DNA from: Paracoccus sp. M683
Lineage (GTDB): Bacteria; Pseudomonadota; Alphaproteobacteria; Rhodobacterales; Rhodobacteraceae
DNA: 64,000 nucleotides
Direction of reading: 5' to 3'
Assembly: GCF_007096355.1 (NCBI RefSeq)
Contig: NZ_VKDF01000006.1
Span: 130,548 to 194,547, forward strand
Below, one piece after another: positions 9,074-19,332 of the stretch. Made by a program: the position numbers and the translations under genes. Position 1 is the first letter of the stretch. Every line of letters starts with the position of its first letter. The notes beneath the pieces were generated by a model. That model was not told the origin of the DNA. It made no database searches and was given only the letters and a program-made list of their open reading frames with translations.

Positions 9074-9519
9074 GGACGGTTCTCCGCCTCGTACCCGAGC
9101 GCCCGCAGCAACTCGGCGCGCATGGCGATCACCGCCGCGCAGGCAAGCGCCAGTTCTTCTTCCACTTCCGGCGCGAGCGGCAGTGTGCCGATATTGGCAC
9201 TGCGGGCGAGCTGGTTCAGGTTACTGGCCAGACGCATATTGCCGAGCATTCCCAGAACCTGTGCCAAGGCGGCATGGTCTTTGACGGGAGCGCTACCCCG
9301 CGTCCGGCGGGCAGACAGGTCGCCGCCAAACAACTTGGTTTTGATGTAGGAGCCGAGGGGCATGCCTGCGGCGGCAGCCTCCAGCTTGTCACGCTCTTCC
9401 GTGCTAAGACGCAGGGAGAAAGGCGGCGGTGTCTTGACCGTCCGCCGAACACGCTTGCGGGCAGCAGGTGCGAAGGCAAGCTGCAGATGTTCAATTGTAT
9501 GGCGCTGGAGATGGGTCAT
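9070..9519 (-). CDS. MobC-like relaxosome accessory protein
   Basis: 149 residues. The central part (PPPFSLRLSTEERDKLEAAAAGMPLGSYI, residues about 31-59) has the ribbon-helix-helix pattern of MobC/NikA-type relaxosome proteins. It is followed by a helical MobC-family tail containing LGMLGNMRLASNLNQLARSAN. Such proteins bind near oriT and help the relaxase open the nic region. The basic N-terminus (AARKRVRRTVK) fits DNA binding. It is the first gene of the two-gene mob operon, overlapping the relaxase by four bases. The repeat-rich DNA immediately upstream is the expected place for oriT. Confidence 0.8.
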   Translation of the reverse strand: MTHLQRHTIEHLQLAFAPAARKRVRRTVKTPPPFSLRLSTEERDKLEAAAAGMPLGSYIKTKLFGGDLSARRTRGSAPVKDHAALAQVLGMLGNMRLASNLNQLARSANIGTLPLAPEVEEELALACAAVIAMRAELLRALGYEAENRP

Positions 9520-9527
9520 GGTTCCAA

Positions 9528-9708
9528 CCCCGGCAGGTCCGCCTCATGCGGCTTCAACTGCGCTTCCCAGTCCTCCAAAAACTCAAACAGGGAGTTCGAA
9601 CATTCTCCCGGCAGGTCCGCCACTTGCCATTGATCTATGATGATTTTTTGAATTTTCTTGATCCATACCCACCATCAAACCCACCATACAAAAAACGCTT
9701 GCATGCAA
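9528..9708. other. Candidate oriT / repeat region upstream of mobC
   Basis: A 15-bp direct repeat, CCCGGCAGGTCCGCC, occurs at about 9529-9543 and 9607-9621. Further on, ACCCACCAT is repeated at 9667-9675 and 9679-9687, and a perfect palindrome TTGCATGCAA lies at 9699-9708. These sit directly upstream of the mobC-relaxase operon, where transfer origins are usually found. No nic consensus is recognised. From 9709 to 10055 no gene, repeat or known remnant is apparent; the border between mobile DNA and the LysR locus probably lies there. Confidence 0.45.
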
Positions 9709-10055
9709 CTTGATGCGTCAGCTTGTGCCAGAACGACAAAGCTTCCTTGCTGAGCAGGGAGTGCATTAACGTGAAGGGCGAAGGCATCGGCAATTCGCGG
9801 AACGCAGCGGCCTGAGCGTGCGCAAGGCGTAAACACTGACGCGCGCCGGGTATAACCATGAGGAGGATTACCGGCCCAGAACGGCCATTGACCTCACCGT
9901 GCCGCCGCTGCGGTGCGGCCCGTCAATCTGGACTTTCGCTGCAAGTGCAAAGTCGGGTCGACTGTGAACTGGTCGTGTGCGGGACAGAGCGCTAATTCGC
10001 TGCGCGGGCAAGAAGGTCCGCTCACAGGTAGCCAACCCAGCCATGCAGCGGGGTT

Positions 10056-10967
10056 TCATTTTGGGGCCGCATCCAGAAACGCCCTTAGCTTGGGCACCAT
10101 GAAATCCAGGAAGGCGCGGACGCGGCGCGGGATGTGGTCGCTGCCAAGAAAGACGGCATGGACATCCTCGCTCTCGCCTGCGGTGGCGTCGGCCAGGACC
10201 TCGACCAGCGCGCCGCTGGCGAGATCCCCGCGGATGTGGAACTCGCCCATCCGCGCCAGCCCCATCCCGGCCAGTGCCATTCGCCGCACCGTCTCGCCAT
10301 TGTTGGCCGACAACGGGCCCGAGACACGGCTGTCGACGATCTGCCCGCCCTCGCGCAGCGACCAGACCGAGGCAGCGCGGCGGAAGTTGAAGCCTAGGCA
10401 GGCGTGGCGGCCGAGATCGGCGACGCATTGGGGCAGGCCGCACCGGCGCAGATATTCGGGCGAGGCGACGATCTTGCGTGGCGCGGACCCCAGCCGGATC
10501 GCGGTCATGCCGGAATTCGCCAGCTTTCCCACCCGGAACGCCACATCGGTGCGGTCGAGGTAAAGGTCGATCACCTCGTCCGAGATCGACAGATCCAGCG
10601 CGATGTTGGGGAACTCCCGCCAGAATTCCGGCAGCAGCGGCTCGATGGCGACCATGCCGAGCCCCACCGAAGCCGAGACTCGGACCGTGCCCGTGATGCT
10701 GGCTGCGCCCCGGCTCAGATCATGCTCGATCGCGTCCAGTTCGGCCAGCAGGTTCTGGCTGCGGGCATAGTAAATCTCGCCTTCGCCGGTCAGCACCAGC
10801 CGCCTTGTCGAGCGCTCCAGCAGCCGCACGCCCAACCGCGTCTCTATGCGCCCGATCAGTTTCGACACGGTAGAGGGTGTTATCATGAGCTGCCGGGCGG
10901 CCTCAGAGAAGCTGCCAGTCTCGACCACGCGCAGAAAGACCTGCATTTCACCCGCTCGGTTGTCCAT
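10056..10967 (-). CDS. LysR-family transcriptional regulator
   Basis: 303 residues. The N-terminal winged helix-turn-helix (MQVFLRVVETGSFSEAARQL then TPSTVSKLIGRIE) is typical of LysR regulators, and the rest is the periplasmic-binding-like effector domain of the CrgA/DmlR subgroup. It is divergent from an MFS transporter gene. A perfect palindrome with T-N11-A symmetry lies between the two starts, so it most likely represses or activates the transporter and itself. The effector is unknown. Full length for the family. Confidence 0.92.
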   Translation of the reverse strand: MDNRAGEMQVFLRVVETGSFSEAARQLMITPSTVSKLIGRIETRLGVRLLERSTRRLVLTGEGEIYYARSQNLLAELDAIEHDLSRGAASITGTVRVSASVGLGMVAIEPLLPEFWREFPNIALDLSISDEVIDLYLDRTDVAFRVGKLANSGMTAIRLGSAPRKIVASPEYLRRCGLPQCVADLGRHACLGFNFRRAASVWSLREGGQIVDSRVSGPLSANNGETVRRMALAGMGLARMGEFHIRGDLASGALVEVLADATAGESEDVHAVFLGSDHIPRRVRAFLDFMVPKLRAFLDAAPK

Positions 10968-10979
10968 TACTCACCCTGG

Positions 10980-11000
10980 TCTGTGAATCAAGTTCACAGA
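10980..11000. promoter_or_regulatory. Palindromic LysR operator between lysR and MFS gene
   Basis: Arms TCTGTGAA (10980-10987) and TTCACAGA (10993-11000) form a perfect inverted repeat around TCAAG. The symmetric T10984 and A10996 give the T-N11-A core expected of LysR boxes. It lies 13 bases upstream of the lysR start and about 137 bases upstream of the transporter start, a typical position for autoregulation and divergent control. Confidence 0.65.
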
Positions 11001-11137
11001 TGATGAGAAGATTGGCCGGATTATCAAGCCGGAATATCGGGCCTATCTGTCCTGCCATCAATCTATGGAGCGAGCCGGATGAACCCATCGTCCGCCCACA
11101 GGGCCTTGCCCCCGACTGGAACGCATGAGGAAAGATC

Positions 11138-12307
11138 ATGAAAACGCGCAATTCCAACTGGCCGCTTCTGGCCCTCGCCGTCGGCGCCTTCGGTATCGGC
11201 GTCACCGAATTTTCTCCGATGGGGATGCTGCCGGTCATTGCTGACGGGGTCGGAGCCTCGATCCCCTCGGCCGGGCTGCTTGTCAGCGCCTATGCCATCG
11301 GGGTGATGGTCGGCGCGCCGGTGATGACGCTGCTGTTTGCCCGCTTTGGCAAGCGCACGGCGCTGATGGCGCTGATGGCGATCTTTACGCTGGGGAACCT
11401 GATGTCGGCGCTGTCGCCGGATTACTGGACGCTGCTTGCCTCGCGCGTTGTCACCAGCCTGAACCACGGTGCGTTCTTTGGCCTCGGCTCGGTCGTCGCG
11501 GCCAGTCTGGTGCCGAAGGAAAAGCAGGCCAGCGCGGTCGCCACCATGTTCATGGGCCTGACGATTGCCAATGTCGGCGGGGTACCGCTGGCGACATGGG
11601 TCGGCCAGAGCATTGGTTGGCGCGAAGCATTTGGCGGGACTGCACTTCTTGGCCTTTTGACCATCGCCGCACTGTGGTGGGCGCTGCCTGCTGGTGATGC
11701 CGGCGCGCGCCCCGAGGTCCGGCGCGAACTGCGCGTCCTGACCCGCCCCGATGTGGCAATCGCCCTTCTGACCACCGTGTTGGGGGCAAGTGCGATGTTC
11801 GCCCTTTACACCTATGTCGCGCCCGTGCTGACCACACTTGCCGGGGCATCGGACGGGTTCGTCACGTTTGGGCTGGTGCTGATCGGGATGGGCTTCACCT
11901 TCGGGAACTGGCTGGGTGGACGTACGGCCGACTGGTCGCTGGACGGGGCGACGGCGATCTTCCTTGGTGCCTTGGCAGTGATCATGCTGGTGGCCCCCCT
12001 GACACTGGGCAGCCAGATCGGCGCGGCGGTCACGCTGTTCGTCTGGGGCGTTGCGGCCTTTGCCATCGTGCCCCCGGTGCAGATGCGGGTGATGCAGGCG
12101 GCGGCGGATGCCCCCGGCCTTGCCTCGTCGGTCAATATCGGTGCCTTCAACCTTGGCAACGCCATCGGCGCGGCACTTGGTGGGGCGGTCATCGCAGCCG
12201 ATCTCGGCTATGCCGCCGTGCCGGTCGTCGGCGGGATGACCGCCGCAGCAGGCCTAACACTGGTCTGGCTCGGACGACGCCAGACCATCACCGCCTGCGC
12301 GGCCTAA
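11138..12307 (+). CDS. MFS transporter (AraJ/YdhP-like drug or sugar efflux)
   Basis: 389 residues with about 12 hydrophobic segments. The MFS motif A-like loop ARFGKRTALMALM follows the second transmembrane segment, and the early LLVSAYAIGVMVGAP and LNHGAFFG segments match the AraJ/NepI/YdhP efflux group. Members export sugars, purine nucleosides or drugs; the substrate cannot be read here. GAGGAAAGATC before the ATG is a good ribosome site. Control by the divergent LysR regulator is likely given the palindrome between them. Confidence 0.88.
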   Translation: MKTRNSNWPLLALAVGAFGIGVTEFSPMGMLPVIADGVGASIPSAGLLVSAYAIGVMVGAPVMTLLFARFGKRTALMALMAIFTLGNLMSALSPDYWTLLASRVVTSLNHGAFFGLGSVVAASLVPKEKQASAVATMFMGLTIANVGGVPLATWVGQSIGWREAFGGTALLGLLTIAALWWALPAGDAGARPEVRRELRVLTRPDVAIALLTTVLGASAMFALYTYVAPVLTTLAGASDGFVTFGLVLIGMGFTFGNWLGGRTADWSLDGATAIFLGALAVIMLVAPLTLGSQIGAAVTLFVWGVAAFAIVPPVQMRVMQAAADAPGLASSVNIGAFNLGNAIGAALGGAVIAADLGYAAVPVVGGMTAAAGLTLVWLGRRQTITACAA

Positions 12308-12395
12308 GACCAGGGGGCGATGCGGCGCAAAACCGTGTCGCCCCGAAACGGCTTTTCTTCATCGGGATCGTCACGTTCATTTTGCCGAGAAGACT

Positions 12396-12924
12396 CTACG
12401 TTCGCGGGGCATTGTTCAGCTGCACGGCAGGATGATTGCCGCTCTTGGCCACCTTGGTCAAAGCAGGCAGCAGCTCTTTCAGGTTCCCCGCTCGGCGCGC
12501 AGGGTTGTCGCCCGTCCGATGTCCGGCTACGGCCGCCGATGCCTGCACGCTTTCAATGCGACCGCGAATCCGGGAGTCGGTTTCAGTCCGGTCCTGCCAG
12601 ATTGGTTTCAGCACCCGCAGCGCGTCCTGCGTAGTCACATCCTGCACCAGCATCGCGCCGAGTTGCGGCGCGCCATAGGTGGTCAGCGTGTTGCGCCATT
12701 GTTGCCGGTGCTTCGGGTTCTTGAAGGCGTCCAACTTGGCCTCAGGGTAACGGTCCACCGCATCTGCGAAGGCCAGCCCCCGCCGCTGGAAGTGATCTGC
12801 TGGGACTGATCTACAGGACCAGCCAGGCGACACCGCCGACGTTGAATGTGGTGTTCCGGCCCCTGCCCGGATGCTGCAACCGCTTCACATCCAGCGCCGT
12901 AAGTTCCTTGGAAATTCGCTGCAT
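12396..12924 (-). pseudogene. Remnant of a tyrosine-type phage/island integrase
   Basis: A start at 12924 encodes MQRISKELTALDVKRL and ends at a TAG (12811-12813) after 37 residues. In another frame, 12833-12396 continues with LDAFKNPKHRQQWRNTLTTYG and TQDALRVLKPIW, the arm-binding and core-binding N-terminal domains of island integrases of the P4/DUF4102 type. The frame change, internal stop and missing catalytic domain show it is dead. It marks an old integration event between the MFS gene and the Crp-like gene. Bases 12925-13103 hold nothing else recognisable. Confidence 0.7.
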
Positions 12925-13103
12925 TCTGCACCCCCAATTGTTACCCGCCATTAGCCGTGCAGCAGGACGCAACAGGACGCATCGGGCCGCGACGAAGAAA
13001 GCGATCGTTTACAGTGGGTATTCCACCCTATTGCGACAGCACACCACGGATTAAGGGCCATAATGGCGGCTGTCTGGCGACGGCAATGGCGCCCATCGCG
13101 CCG

Positions 13104-13640
13104 CTATATCTCGGCATGTGCGGCCAGAGCGTCGATATTTCGGATCACGATGTTCCGCCTGCTGGTCCCGATCAGCCCGAGGCGCTTCAGCCGGGATAGC
13201 GCACGTGAAACCGCCTCTCGGTTGGCGCCGATCCTGGCGGCCAGGGCCTCTTGCGTGGGGGCAGGCCGCAGCAGGGCATGCGTGCGGACCTGGCCGCTTT
13301 CCCGAGCCAGTTGCAGCAACAACAGGCGCAGCCTCGCCTCGACATCCTGCATCACCAAGCCGAACATCTGCTCGTTCTTGTTGCGCAGACGATGGCACAG
13401 TTCGGTCGCCAGATTCAGCGCGATGATGGGCTGGGCAAGCAGGCTGTCACGAAAAGCGCCGGTCGGCATGTATAACAGCCTGCAATGTGTCTCGGCATAG
13501 ACACGCAGTGAGCGTGGCTGATCTTCAAGCGCAGCCATCTCGCCAAACAGGGTGCCGGGCCGGAATACGCTGAGAACCAGATCACGTCCGCTGATGGATG
13601 TCCGATGCGCCACAAGCCGGCCCGACAGCAGCACGAACAC
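13104..13640 (-). CDS. Crp/Fnr-family regulator, N-terminally truncated
   Basis: 178 residues. The first part is the end of a cyclic-nucleotide-type sensor domain (VLLSGRL, PGTLFGEMAAL), then the dimer helix, then a Crp-type winged HTH (TQEALAARIGANREAVSRALSRLKRLGLI). Family members are usually about 220-250 residues. The first strands of the sensor domain are missing: the frame is open only about 20 codons further upstream before a TGA. The GTG start at 13640 is therefore only the first available start. The lost end abuts the decayed cluster to the right, so this gene was probably cut when that DNA arrived or decayed. Function is doubtful. Confidence 0.65.
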   Translation of the reverse strand: MFVLLSGRLVAHRTSISGRDLVLSVFRPGTLFGEMAALEDQPRSLRVYAETHCRLLYMPTGAFRDSLLAQPIIALNLATELCHRLRNKNEQMFGLVMQDVEARLRLLLLQLARESGQVRTHALLRPAPTQEALAARIGANREAVSRALSRLKRLGLIGTSRRNIVIRNIDALAAHAEI

Positions 13641-13759
13641 AGAACCGGCAAGGACGACAGGACAAGCTGGTAGAAAAGCATCAGCACGCCGGGGTCAGCT
13701 TCTTGCTGCCCTCACTGCCGGGGTCGCGGCCCCCGCAGCGGCCAGATGCAGGGTAATAC

Positions 13760-14340
13760 ATGGACAGCACCACGATCAAGTTCGCGGATGACGCCCCGAC
13801 GCCGGATTCGGCGAAGTCGGGCAAGCCTGACGCGATCCACGGCGAAAGGGACCGCCGCGATGGACCGGGCTGGACAATTATCGTGCCTGCTCGGCCGATG
13901 CCGGCGTCGACCTGGAGGCCGAGCCCGATGCAATGATGGATCCCCAGAGCTCGGCCCGAATCCCGATCCTCGGGCTGATGGACGGGCGCTGGAACGGGGG
14001 GCGCAAGGGCATCGCCCATTACCTGCCAAGCGACGGCACAGATGATCTGAAAAATGCGCGGCCTACCGTCAACGGCGCGGATTGCTGGGACCGGATTGCC
14101 GACAATTACCGCGATTTCCTTCTGGCCGTGACCGAAGCCGGCGGTTGCCCCTCCAAAAAGCCGCAGAAGATCGCCCCCCGCCTGTTGCGGCGCAAACGAC
14201 AGCGCCGCTTGCCGAATGGTTGGCCGATTGCCCCTGCGATCCAAGGGAACTTGGCCGCTGGCTGTCTCGCCTGCCGGCCGGATCGCTGGACCGCACCACG
14301 GCGGGCTGTCGCCCTGAAACCGGTGCTGGTCGATCACCAC
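13760..14340 (+). pseudogene. Decayed fragment at the start of the large-protein cluster
   Basis: No single frame is open through this stretch. From 13861 one frame reads WTGLDNYRACSADAGVDLEAEP and later CWDRIADNYRDFLLAVTEAGG, protein-like segments with ordinary composition, preceded by short out-of-frame coding-like pieces from the ATG at 13760. It lies just upstream of, and on the same strand as, three other broken large genes. It is best read as a remnant of a further member of that cluster. I do not recognise a named domain. Confidence 0.35.
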
Positions 14341-14407
14341 CCGAACAGTTGTCAGGATCCGATCCGACATGAGGTTCCCTGCAACAAGAAAGAAAGAATG
14401 AAATCCG

Positions 14408-16970
14408 ATGTCCGGCTTTCCGGTTGTGATGGTTCCCATGCGTGTCGATGCCCTGCTGGTCGGGACACCGATGGCGGTGGCGCATCCCTTTCTGGATTTC
14501 TCGCGGATGCCCTGGACGGCCCTCGATGGCGACAGTAACGGTGATCTGCCCTATCTTGCCGAGGTGCTGACCACCCCGCCCTTTTCCGAGCGCGACACAG
14601 GAAGTTTTGCACCCCGCGCGACCGTGCTGTGGGGCGGGATGCATCTGCACTGGACGCTGCCCGACAGCTTTCATCAGGGCGCAAGCAGCGTCCCGGTGGC
14701 TGGCATGGCGGCGGATGAACATCAGATAGCAGCACTTGACCGGTCCGAGGTTACGCCGCGACTTGCGCAGCTGCGGCCGCATTTGACGCGCGCTCGCCGG
14801 TCATTGCCGCCCAGGGGCCGCGACAATGGCGCATCACGGATCTGAGCAGAACAACCCATCTCGCCCTTGGGCTGGTTCAGGATCATCAACGCGGCGGCAG
14901 CCGGCTTCGGATCGTGAAAACCACGCTGACCTTCCCGGCCCTGCCGACCCGCTGGCTGGTCACGCGGCGGGCCGACAATGCTATTAGCGGCCAGTGGATC
15001 ATCGAAAGCGATCAACTGACCCCTGGTGAAGCCGGGCCTGACGGCACAAGCTATCCACGGACCGGAACCCCGCCATTCGGGCGCCTGCCACGCACCACAC
15101 CCCGCACGTCATGGCGGCCCGACCTGCCCCAGGCCTATCTGCCGGAACTGACGGCGCTGGGCTATGGGGACGCGAATTTCGCCACCTTTTATCCGAACTG
15201 TCGTGGCGTTTTCGGGATGCACGACGCCGAGGCACCGACCAAGCCGGGATCAGGGCCGGAACAGTTGATCTATGACGTCCTGGGCTGGTTTCCGCGACCC
15301 GAACAGGACCCACTGGCCAGCGAGGCGCATGGAAGAACTGCCAGAGGCCGTTCAGCTGGCCGACCGCCTGCCGACAGGCGACCCCGATCTGCTGCCCGCA
15401 CTGCATGAGGAACGGCACGGGCAGGGGTTCACCGGGGTTTCGGCAGGTGGCCGGGTCTGGACCATCGTGGCAGACAAGGACGCGCCACCCGACGGCACGC
15501 CACCTGCCGACATCTATGGCCCCATCCTCGCGGATCTTCAGATGCTCAATGCGCGCGAGCGGCAGATAGAGGCCGCCGCCTCTCGGGTTTCGGCCGAGCG
15601 GATGCAGCTTTTCGCTGATTGGTGCAAATATCTCGCCGTCAGCTATCCGGGCAGTGAAGGGTTCGACCCCGAACCAAGGCCTGATACGTTGCGCGCCCTG
15701 ATCGAGGCGGGGCCTCTGGCCGCGCTGAAGCGGGATGACATCACCGTGCCGGAAAGCCAACTGTCCCGGTTATGCGGGCAGTGAGACGGCGATTTGCATA
15801 GGATCGCCGTGGCGCTGGCCGCATATCCCGGCTTGAAGCTGAAACCGACGACCGGGCTACGTTATTGGCGCGCCAACGATGCGGTTCTGCTGATCACCGG
15901 CGAGGCGGCGACTGTCCCGCCCCGTCATGGCGAGGACGGAAACCTTGCCTGCCGGGTTCAGCCTGTCTCGGCCGCGTCAATCGACCTCGCGCTAGACCAG
16001 CTTGTCGCGGCGATCCCCGCCTGCGCCATGGACGGGTCCGCCAGCTGCAACCATTGTCATGAAGAGCCGTGGAATCCGCTGATCCTTGAAGGGGAGGTGG
16101 CTTTCTACCCCGCGCGGGGAATTTCGCCCACAAGGACGGATGCGGGACTCGATACCAATGCGCTGATCGGACATTGGCACCTGCCCAGTGATTGCGTCGA
16201 CCTGGCGCCCGGCGCGAATGGCGCGACAAGGTCCGTTTGGGCCGACATCGAGGCCGAGCCGCAGGTCCATCGGGCCGCCTCGATTCTGACACCGCATGCA
16301 AAGCTGCAACTGCGCGGTCGGATCGAAGCCATGATCCGGCAGATTCTGGAACCACGCCACGCCGCTGCCATGACAGTCGCAGGAACCCCACCGCCCGAGT
16401 TTGGCAGCGACGCAGAAGCATTCGCCACGCTTTCTGTCTGGTTCAGCCGCACCTTTGTCGACGACCCTGTCGCCGCCGAGCTGATCGCCACGCATTACCG
16501 GCTGTATCAGGCGGACGATCCGGCCGAATACAGGGTGCTTTCACAGGCGATCGGCGGATTTTCCGAGGCGCTGGCCATGCGGCATCAGGCCCCTCAGTTA
16601 CCCATTGACGATCCGTTGGGGTTCGATTCCGACCAGCGTTTTGCGGCACGAATGCGCCAGGCGGTCGGACCAGAAACACATACCGGCGTCCTGCCATGGA
16701 ACGCCTTCGTGCCGATCAGTGCGGGGGCAATGTCGGTGCGCGCCCTGCGGCTGCCGGACAGCTTTGGCCGTTTTCAGGATCTGGATTTCGACCGCTCGCA
16801 GGTGCTTGCCGCCGGCACCATGGGCGAGAACCATCGGCCCCATGACGGCCAGGTTCCGCTGCCGCCCAGGCTTGCGCAGCCGGCGCGCCTGTGTTCCGTT
16901 GGCTGGATGACAATGACAACGAGATGGTCGAGGCCCAGGGCCCCGATCCTCCGGTGATCGGGTGGCTGGT
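14408..16970 (+). pseudogene. Broken large uncharacterised protein (LHW-LPD / PPRLAQPARL family)
   Basis: Pieces of one protein appear in successive frames. 14408-14800 contains GGMHLHWTLPDSF. 14914-15330 contains FPALPTRWLVTRRAD and FYPNCRGVFGMHD. 15272-15784 is in a different frame and ends at an in-frame TGA. 15794-16910 contains RIAVALAAYP, PWNPLILEGEVAFYP, LTPHAKL and PPRLAQPARL, and then shifts frame into FRWLDDNDNEMVEAQGPDPP. These segments resemble, from memory, one large uncharacterised family of roughly 1000 residues. At least two frameshifts, a nonsense codon and a C-terminal deletion mean it is not functional. The break near 16960 joins it to a different gene. Confidence 0.6.
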
Positions 16971-17732
16971 CTCAGCGTGTCATTGACGGTGAATTTCTTC
17001 GTCAGCCGAACATATACACTGGATGCCAGCGCCTCGATGCATATCTGGGGCCCGGAATTTGCCGGAAACGCCGAAGTCCACCTGAAGGTGATCGGCATCC
17101 GCATCGACTTTGCCGTCTGCTTCGGTGCCGGTCTCGCACAAGCCAAGGCAATCGACTGGCAACGCGTCCGCGCGGCATTTCTGCCCGCGCAACCCATCGC
17201 GATGACCTGCCGCAAGGGCGCGCTGGTCGGATCCAGCGATCAGGTCTGGCAGGTCGATCCGCATGATGTGGTCATCGACATCGCCCTTTCTGCGCCCCTT
17301 GTCGACGCGGGGCATTCTCAAGCACATGGTCTGCCACCATTGGGTGTGCCATCCGGTAAATACGAAAGCAGCCTGAAGCTCGCCCCGCGGCGTGACGGCC
17401 AAGACATAGATGTGACCAGACATTTTGCGGTCGACGCGATCCGGGGCAGTGTGCCGGCTTGGCTTTGGGGCGCAAGCAAGCCAAGTTTCAAAGACAACGC
17501 CATCCTTGTCTCGGAGCCGTCACTGAACGGCGACCGGACCCTTGATGAGGCCGTGATCGGGCGGCGTCTTTCTCTTTCGAGATCCGCGACCAGCACGCCG
17601 CGCTGGATCAAGCATGAATTCACCCATGAACGCGCCACCATGCCGCCGCCGGCCGGCGGGCTTGTCTGGGAGGTCGTTCATCTGGGCAGGCCTGCGCCAG
17701 AATCCAGGCAGGCGGAAACCGCCCATGGCTGA
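16962..17732 (+). pseudogene. C-terminal part of a DUF6603-like protein
   Basis: The segment LSVSLTVNFFVSRTYTLDAS, then MHIWGPEFAGNAEVHLKVIG, resembles the C-terminal amphipathic beta-rich region of DUF6603 proteins, which are normally well over a thousand residues. Only about 250 residues remain here, and the N-terminal bulk is missing, apparently deleted at the junction with the preceding broken gene near 16960. The piece ends at a normal stop overlapping the start of the next gene at 17725. The function of the family is not established. Confidence 0.5.
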
Positions 17733-19330
17733 TGACCGCCCCGCCGCAGCAATCGTCTTTGACGACTGCCGAACCGTCAACCTTCAGCCCGGTGACTATG
17801 TCCTGAAGGTCACCCAGACGATGAGCGCCACGACTATCAATGATCAGGCGGTGAACATCCCCGACGCGTTCGAGGCCGAGCGGGACTTCACCGTTGCCGG
17901 CCCGCGTTTTGCGCTTTCGCCGGGCGATATCCGCGCCGTCTATCCCGCGGATGGCGCTGACGGCGATTTCTCGATGGTGCTGCCCCATGTCATCCTGACA
18001 CGGCCAACCCTGCCCTGGGAACGTTCCCCCATCCCCAGTCCGAATACCCCGCCGGATAGCTAACTGCCGACACCCTGGCTTGCCCTGGTCATGTTGAACG
18101 AGGACGATCTGGCGGGTGTCCGTCTGGCCGATGATGGCAAGAGGCCATTGCGCAGCGCGGTCCTGTCAAAGCGCGATGGGAAAATCCTGCTTACCGTGGG
18201 TGATTCATCCGATTCCGACGCATTCTTCCCGGCCCTTAGTGCCGAAAAATCCGACCCTGAAACCGGGCAGGTCCAGGTGATCGACCTCGCGATCGCTCTG
18301 GCAGACACGCTCGTCCCGGAACGGCCGGCATTGATGCGCCAATCCGTCGTGATGCGCGATGGGACCATTGCTGGCCTGCCCGATAACGACGATCCATCGA
18401 CGAATCAACCCGACGGCGCACCACCACCCAACACAAATTCCGATACGGCGCCTGAGAAGAAACCGGCCGTTGCGCCGGAAGATTCCGTGGATAATCCGTT
18501 CTTCGGTCTTGATACTGATGGCCTGTTGGAACCACCCCCGCCGGAGCCTCCCGATGATCAGGAACCTGCGGTGCTGATCTGCAACCGGGCGCCCAAACCC
18601 TGCCGCGCAACATTGCTGTTGCTGTCGCTGGAGGGGCATTTTGCGCCTGACGGCAAACTTGGCACGCTGGCCTCGGCCTTGGGCAAGTCCTACATCCGAT
18701 ATGTCTGCCTTGGCCATTGGCGGTTCCATGTCCGACCGGCAATCACGGCCGGGTTGAAGGCGATGGCGCAGAGGGTCGGCATCGGCTTTCTGCGTGCGGG
18801 CACAGACGGCAATCAGGCGCGGGCCGGTGGAGCAACGCCGACGCATTACCGGCGGGCCGGAATGTCCGACCGGCTGGCGCATCTGCCATACACGATGCCC
18901 GACGACGGCCCCGGCTTTCCGGCGGGCTGGTTCGACCGGCTGATCGCGCTGAAGACCCTGTCCTTCGCGCAGCTTGTGCCTGATGCCAATCATCTGCCGC
19001 TGGAATCGCTGCGGCTGTTCAGGGTCGACCCGCTATGGATCGCGTCGCTGTTCGCCGGCGCCCTTGCCGTTGGCAGACCTTCGGCGCAGCCTGGACCGGA
19101 ACATTCCGAAATAACCGAACGGATCGCCGCGATCGGTGACTCGAAGCGGACGGGCTTTCTGCTGCGCTCTTATATCGTCACGACATGGCCCGAGCTTGTG
19201 GTCAGCACCGCCGTTGGCGTCCGGCAAACACAACCAGCCCTATCCCGGCCCGCGCCGCGAATCCTGACGGGCCTTGTCGATGGCCCGTTCGATGCCATAA
19301 CCCTGTCGACGCCCCCGGACCTGCACAGGG
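17725..19330 (+). pseudogene. Broken large uncharacterised protein of the same cluster
   Basis: The frame starts MADDRPAAAIVFDDCRTVNL with an N-terminal beta-rich part (VLKVTQTM, FTVAGPRFALSPGDI, LPWERSP). An in-frame TAA at 18061-18063 interrupts it just before PWLALVMLNEDDL, and it then reads on without a frame change to about 19330. Later segments include IRYVCLGHWRF, LPLESLRLFRVDPLWIASLF and KRTGFLLRSYIVTTWP. The frame stays open past 19333 but runs antisense into the permease gene, so the true C-terminus has been lost. One nonsense mutation plus a 3' truncation make it a pseudogene. It resembles a partner found beside DUF6603-type genes, though I cannot name a function. Confidence 0.55.
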
Positions 19331-19332
19331 CC

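Noticed and set aside
13681..14439. A 252-codon leftward frame
   Set aside because: It lies antisense to the fragments of the decayed cluster, lacks any recognisable motif and has the composition of a shadow frame.
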